Shown here in pieces: positions 59,833-64,000 of a stretch of 64,000 nt of DNA. The notes beneath the pieces are model-generated. The model worked only from the letters and a program-made list of their open reading frames with translations, did no database searches and had not been told where the DNA came from. This DNA comes from Flavobacterium aquidurense. Lineage in GTDB: Bacteria; Bacteroidota; Bacteroidia; Flavobacteriales; Flavobacteriaceae. The stretch spans positions 1-64,000 of the forward strand of contig NZ_JRLF01000015.1 in assembly GCF_001404985.1 (NCBI RefSeq), written 5' to 3'. The position numbers and the translations under genes are program-made. Numbering within the stretch: the stretch's first letter is position 1; each line of letters begins with the position of its first letter.

Positions 59833-62800
59833 ATGAGTACTACAAATCAAGATTTTCTTGCTAATGGAGGCGAAATGGGCACTTTAATGCGTGCCAAAGA
59901 CTGGAATAAATCCCCAATTGGTCCTGTTGAATCCTGGCCACAAAGTTTGCGTACAACTTTAGGAATTCTTTTAAACTCAAAATTTCCTATGTTTTTGTTT
60001 TGGGGACCGGAACATATTTGTTTTTACAATGATGCCTATCGTCCCAGTCTGGGAAACGACGGGAAGCATCCCTTGATATTAGGCGAAAAAGGAGCTGAAT
60101 ATTGGCCGGAAATCTGGGATTTTATAAAACCACTAATCGATCAGGTTCTTACACAAGGTGAAGCAACCTGGCATGAAAACCAACTATTGCCGATTTACAG
60201 AAACGGAAAGATGGAAGATGTTTACTGGACCTTTAGTTACAGTCCGGTAAATAATGATGAGGGAAAAATAGATGGTGTACTGGTTATCTGTAATGAAACT
60301 ACAGATAATGTATTTATGCTCAAAAACTTAGAAAACAGTAACGAACGTTACTTAAATAATATACTGCAGACTCCAAATGCTATGTGCGTTTTTAGAGGTA
60401 AGGATTATGTTGTTGAAATAGCAAATGAACTTATGCTTGAAATTTGGGAGCGAAATATTGATCAGGTTATAAATAAACCTATTTTTGAAGCCTTACCTGA
60501 AGTTACAGGCCAGGGCCTCGAAGACATTTTACTCAATGTTTATACTACCGGAGAGCGCTTTACAGCATATGAACTTCCGGTTAAACTAAACCGTAAAGGC
60601 AAAATCGAAAACACTTTTATCAACGTAGTTTATGAAGCGTTAAAAGAACCTGACGGTACGATTTCAGGAATTGTTGCAATTGCAAATGATGTTACGATAC
60701 AAGTTGTTGCGAGAACGGCGGTTGAAGAAAGTGATAAACGATTCAGGCATAGTGTAAAGCAGCTTCCGTTGGGAATAGCGATTCTTAAAGGCGCTGATTT
60801 AGTTATTGAAATGGCCAATACTACTTATCTTCAAATTATTGATAAAACTGAAGATGAAATCCTGAATAAACCTGTTTTTTCATCCGTTCCTGAGGCAAAA
60901 GATACTGTTTTACCTTTGCTTTCAAAGGTTTATGAAGATGGAGTTCCGTATTACACAGATGAACTGGAGGTTACTTTAAATCGATATGGCAAACAGGAAC
61001 TGTGTTATTTTAATTTAGTTTTTCACCCGTTGAGAGATGAAAACGATAGCGTTGAAGGGGTTATTATTGTAACACATGAAGTTACAGAAGCCGTAAAAGC
61101 AAGACATCTTTTGACTGAAAGCGAAAAAGCATTTAGAAAATTAGTAGTAGATTCTCCTATTGCGATGGCAATTTTTAGAGGAAAAGACCATATTATCGAA
61201 ATGGCCAATAATACCATGAGAAAAACCATTTGGCAAAAAAAGAAAAGCGAAACCATTGGAAAACCAATCTTAGAAGTATTTCCCGAATTACTGGAACAAA
61301 AATATCCCGAATTACTGGATCAGGTGGTTCAGAATAAAAAAATTGTTCGTGAAAATGAATCACTGGCGTATGTGAATGTCAAAGGCGAACTCAAAAAGTT
61401 TTATCTGGATTACCAATACACTCCGCTTCTTGAAAAAGACGGAGAAGCTTCAGGAGTTATGGTTACCGTGAATGATGTAACTGCAAAAGTAGAAGCCCGC
61501 AAAAAAGTAGAAGATGCAGAAGAACGTACACGCTTAGCTTCAGAAATTGCTCAAATTGCAACTTGGGACTTAAATGTTCCTACTCAGGAATTGATTTATT
61601 CTGAAAATCTGGCTACTGTTTTTGGATATGAAAAAACAACAAAACTTACGCGCGCACAAATTCAGAGTCAGATACATCCTGATGACAAACCTATTTTAGA
61701 AGAGGCTTATCATAAGGCGCTTACAACAAGTATATACAAATATGAATCGCGTTTTATTAAACCGGATACTTCTATTGTCTGGATCAGGGCGCATGGCAAG
61801 ATATTTTTTGACGAAAATAAACATCCTGTAAAAATGCTTGGAACGGTCATGGATATTACAGATGAAAAAAACAACCAGGAAACCCTGATAAAAAGCGAAG
61901 AAAAATTCAGGCTTCTTGCTGATTCTATGCCGCAGCATATCTGGACGAGTGACCCAATGGGAAATCTTAATTATTTTAACCAGTCTGTTTTTACTTACTC
62001 CGGAATAACGCAAAAAGATGTCGATAAATATGGCTGGCTTCAAATTGTGCATCCTGATGATCGCGAAGATAATGTAAATGCCTGGATGGAATCTATAAAA
62101 ACAGGAAATGACTTTTTGATAGAACATCGTTTTCGCCGTTATGATGGCGAATACAGATGGCAATTAAGTCGTGCAATTGCACAAAAAAATGCCGAAGGAA
62201 AGATCGAAATGTGGGTTGGTACAAGTACTGATATTCAGGATCAGAAGAATTTTACAAACCAACTCGAAAAAGAAGTTTCTGAACGAACTGAAGAACTGGA
62301 AAGCAAAAACAGGGATTTGATCAATATGAATATCGAGCTACAGTCTTTCGCCTATATTTCAAGTCATGACTTGCAGGAACCTCTTAGAAAAATCCAGACT
62401 TTTGCAAGTAGATTATCAGATTTGGATGAGCAGAATATTTCGGCAAAAGCGAAAACATATTTAAGCAGGATTGAAGTTGCTGCCAAAAGAATGCAGACTT
62501 TAATTCAGGATCTTTTAGCGTATTCAAGAACAAACTCAGCCGACAGAGTTTTTGTAAAATCAAATCTTGATGATATTGCTGAGGAAGTAAAAAGTGATTT
62601 CTATGAACGCATTGAAGAAAAAAATGCACAGATTCATTTTGACCCTTTAGGCGAAGCAACAATTATTCCGTTTCAGTTTAGACAGTTATTGCATAATTTG
62701 ATCGGAAACGCGCTAAAATTCGCTAAAAATGATGTTCCTCCTGTAATCGAAGTAAAGGCAAATTTATTAAAAGGGTATAAAATAAAGCAAACTGTCGATT

Positions 62801-63039
62801 TTCCTGACAAATTATATTATCATCTTCAAATTTCTGATAACGGAATTGGCTTTGATTCAGAATACAACGAGCGTATTTTTGAAGTATTTCAACGTTTAAA
62901 TACAGAAAGTGAATTTGCCGGAACCGGAATTGGACTGGCAATTGTAAAAAAGATCGTAGAAAACCATAAAGGCATCATTACAGCCAGTGGCATAAAAGAC
63001 AAAGGCGCGACTTTTGATATTTATATTCCGGATTTATAA
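59833..63039 (+). CDS. Multi-PAS sensor histidine kinase
   Basis: A 1068-residue kinase without transmembrane segments. Six PAS-type domains follow each other (about residues 40-160, 170-285, 300-415, 430-545, 560-680 and 690-810), the last two with PAC motifs (HPDDKPILEEAYHKAL, WVGTSTDIQDQKN). A coiled coil leads to HisKA with His845 in SSHDLQEPLRKIQTF and HATPase (about 940-1068: LIGNALKFAKND, ISDNGIGFD, GTGIGLAIVKKI). PAS domains 2-4 share the wording IxxGxDxVIEMANxT, so they come from internal duplication. The convergent response regulator downstream is the likely partner. The first start ATG fits well, with TACCTTTT just before it. Confidence 0.94.
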   Translation: MSTTNQDFLANGGEMGTLMRAKDWNKSPIGPVESWPQSLRTTLGILLNSKFPMFLFWGPEHICFYNDAYRPSLGNDGKHPLILGEKGAEYWPEIWDFIKPLIDQVLTQGEATWHENQLLPIYRNGKMEDVYWTFSYSPVNNDEGKIDGVLVICNETTDNVFMLKNLENSNERYLNNILQTPNAMCVFRGKDYVVEIANELMLEIWERNIDQVINKPIFEALPEVTGQGLEDILLNVYTTGERFTAYELPVKLNRKGKIENTFINVVYEALKEPDGTISGIVAIANDVTIQVVARTAVEESDKRFRHSVKQLPLGIAILKGADLVIEMANTTYLQIIDKTEDEILNKPVFSSVPEAKDTVLPLLSKVYEDGVPYYTDELEVTLNRYGKQELCYFNLVFHPLRDENDSVEGVIIVTHEVTEAVKARHLLTESEKAFRKLVVDSPIAMAIFRGKDHIIEMANNTMRKTIWQKKKSETIGKPILEVFPELLEQKYPELLDQVVQNKKIVRENESLAYVNVKGELKKFYLDYQYTPLLEKDGEASGVMVTVNDVTAKVEARKKVEDAEERTRLASEIAQIATWDLNVPTQELIYSENLATVFGYEKTTKLTRAQIQSQIHPDDKPILEEAYHKALTTSIYKYESRFIKPDTSIVWIRAHGKIFFDENKHPVKMLGTVMDITDEKNNQETLIKSEEKFRLLADSMPQHIWTSDPMGNLNYFNQSVFTYSGITQKDVDKYGWLQIVHPDDREDNVNAWMESIKTGNDFLIEHRFRRYDGEYRWQLSRAIAQKNAEGKIEMWVGTSTDIQDQKNFTNQLEKEVSERTEELESKNRDLINMNIELQSFAYISSHDLQEPLRKIQTFASRLSDLDEQNISAKAKTYLSRIEVAAKRMQTLIQDLLAYSRTNSADRVFVKSNLDDIAEEVKSDFYERIEEKNAQIHFDPLGEATIIPFQFRQLLHNLIGNALKFAKNDVPPVIEVKANLLKGYKIKQTVDFPDKLYYHLQISDNGIGFDSEYNERIFEVFQRLNTESEFAGTGIGLAIVKKIVENHKGIITASGIKDKGATFDIYIPDL

Positions 63040-63049
63040 CGGGTTAATT

Positions 63050-63478
63050 TTAGGACTTGTAGACAAAGTTTTTATCGGTTGGACTAAATTTTTTCCAATC
63101 GATTTCAAGCGCATGATTAATAGATTTTATAATATCCTTCATTAAAATTGGCTTTGTAATAAACAAATTAGCGCCTAAGCTGCGGCATTTTTCTATTATA
63201 CCAGGCTCGTTTGATGTAGAAAAGATAATCACGGGAATATCGTTTTTTTCAGAATTTCGAAGTTCTGCAAGAACATCAAATCCATTTTTACCGGGCATAT
63301 TCAAATCCAGAAAGACTACATGAGGAGTTGGCGGCGGGTTGTAAATTGCGTTCAACAATTTTTCTCCACCGGTATATGTCTGAAGCTTTATTTTTTTAGG
63401 CAATGATTCTACAGCATCTGCAAAAATGCTCAAATCATCTTCATCATCATCAGTATAAAAAATAGTAAAATCAGTCAT
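63050..63478 (-). CDS. Single-domain response regulator (Rcp1-like)
   Basis: A 142-residue receiver with an acidic pocket (TDDDEDD, residues about 9-15), phosphoacceptor Asp in VVFLDLNMPGKNGFD near 58, Ser/Thr in VIIFSTSNEP near 87 and Lys in FITKPI near 109. The C-terminal extension and overall style match the Rcp1-like regulators that serve PAS or phytochrome kinases. It is convergent with the six-PAS kinase, with an eleven-base gap, and has a strong promoter. Confidence 0.92.
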   Translation of the reverse strand: MTDFTIFYTDDDEDDLSIFADAVESLPKKIKLQTYTGGEKLLNAIYNPPPTPHVVFLDLNMPGKNGFDVLAELRNSEKNDIPVIIFSTSNEPGIIEKCRSLGANLFITKPILMKDIIKSINHALEIDWKKFSPTDKNFVYKS

Positions 63479-63511
63479 ATGGTATCTTGTAAATTAGGAT
63501 TTTTTCCTGCC

Positions 63512-63542
63512 CAAAGATAACCAAATTAATAGATAAAATCAA
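63512..63542 (-). promoter_or_regulatory. Promoter of the response regulator
   Basis: On the minus strand TTG (63542-63540), a 20-base spacer and TATCTTTG (63519-63512) match the TTG/TAnnTTTG consensus, with the start codon 34 bases downstream. Confidence 0.75.
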
Positions 63543-63734
63543 TTGGTTTTTTGAATAAGCTTAAAAATATTAATAATTGAAATCTCATAATTTAAAAATT
63601 TAATTGTGTAAGCCCAAAAAGCATAAAAATGGCAACTTTACAATTATAAAATTTTCATCAGATCCTTGATTTTAATGATCATAAAATGAGAATTTTATAA
63701 AAAAACATTCTATAAATTTTTAAAATATAAAGCC

Positions 63735-64000
63735 ATGGGAGATCATAAAGACCTTACAAACGAATTTGCTGTAGATAAAATAAAAGATCTGGCAGAGAAC
63801 ATAAAAACGTGCATGTTTTGTACTTACAATGAATACAGACTTCAGTCACGCCCAATGTCTGTTCAGAAAATAGATGATTTGGGCCAGCTTTGGTTTTTAT
63901 CAGACAGAAACAGCAGTCAAAATGCTGAGATTAGCCTTAATCCTCAAGTTGAATTATTTTTCTCAGAGCCACACGATAAATTCCTTACTTTACACGGGAC
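63735..64000 (+). CDS. General stress protein 26-like FMN-binding protein, cut by the window end
   Basis: The first 88 residues of a pyridoxamine 5'-phosphate oxidase-like protein start at ATG 63735 and run to the window edge. IKTCMFCTYNEYRLQSRPMS (residues about 27-46), LGQLWFLSDRNSSQNAEIS and VELFFSEP are typical of the general stress protein 26 (YdaG-like) flavin-binding fold. Known relatives bind FMN or FAD and are induced by stress. The neighbouring kinase, response regulator and SDR fit a stress cluster. The 3' end lies beyond the window. Confidence 0.88.
   Translation, partial: MGDHKDLTNEFAVDKIKDLAENIKTCMFCTYNEYRLQSRPMSVQKIDDLGQLWFLSDRNSSQNAEISLNPQVELFFSEPHDKFLTLHG

Noticed and set aside
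61696..62163. Minus-strand frame of 155 codons inside the six-PAS kinase gene
   Set aside because: It lies fully within a well-supported kinase coding region in the opposite direction and has no family motif.

Overview
The window is AT-rich, gene-dense chromosomal DNA of a Bacteroidota bacterium, most likely a Flavobacterium-type member of the Flavobacteriaceae. The signs are SusC/SusD pairs, FecI/FecR surface signalling, a type IX secretion (T9SS) C-terminal sorting domain, many TonB receptors ending in aromatic Phe, promoters of the TTG-N17-23-TAnnTTTG kind and the low-complexity and palindromic intergenic repeats common in this group. No rRNA, tRNA, CRISPR array, insertion sequence or prophage was seen.

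Layout. 0-5 kb: a DUF6934 protein with a tiny partner, a Crp/Fnr regulator, a PrxQ/Bcp peroxiredoxin, a TauE/SafE plus DUF1634 exporter pair and a luciferase-like flavin oxidoreductase. 4.7-10 kb: a siderophore receptor with a clear promoter, a thiolase, and an azoreductase divergent from an HxlR regulator around a large nested palindrome. 10-16 kb: a T9SS-secreted PQQ sugar dehydrogenase/CBM6 protein, a MarR-S41 peptidase operon whose promoter lies inside two identical operators, and a divergent DapB-like reductase. 16-23.3 kb: a DUF1810 protein, a small exported His/Cys protein with an inverted repeat in its leader, then an operon of ABC ATPase, TonB receptor and two DUF3526-type ABC permeases. 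23.4-35.3 kb: a GH36 alpha-galactosidase, then sigma factor, FecR, STN-SusC, SusD, surface lipoprotein and, behind tandem repeats, a di-haem cytochrome c peroxidase. 35.6-38.6 kb: a VOC protein, a sulfatase and a tautomerase.

38.6-47.2 kb is a heavy-metal resistance block on the minus strand: DUF6660 metal-binding protein, CusA/CzcA pump, TolC channel, CusB-like adaptor and a Zn/Cd-type P-ATPase. 47.5-49.4 kb holds two outer-membrane proteins. 49.4-56.2 kb is a minus-strand signalling operon: REC-histidine kinase, CHASE3 hybrid kinase, response regulator, CheR and CheB, with no chemoreceptor or CheA. 56.5-64 kb looks stress-related: a YghA-like SDR, a SemiSWEET, a one-HTH AraC-like protein, a small conserved protein, a six-PAS histidine kinase convergent with a single-domain response regulator, and the start of a general-stress FMN-binding protein.

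The points most worth a second look are the ABC/TonB/DUF3526 operon with its possible metal-responsive leader site, a CTGAAA/CTGCGACTG repeat family lying directly 5' of three transport or redox genes, two regulator-operator arrangements visible in the sequence (HxlR/azoR and MarR/S41), repeat-derived coding ends at the tolC-cusA junction, and the receptor-less CheB/CheR operon.
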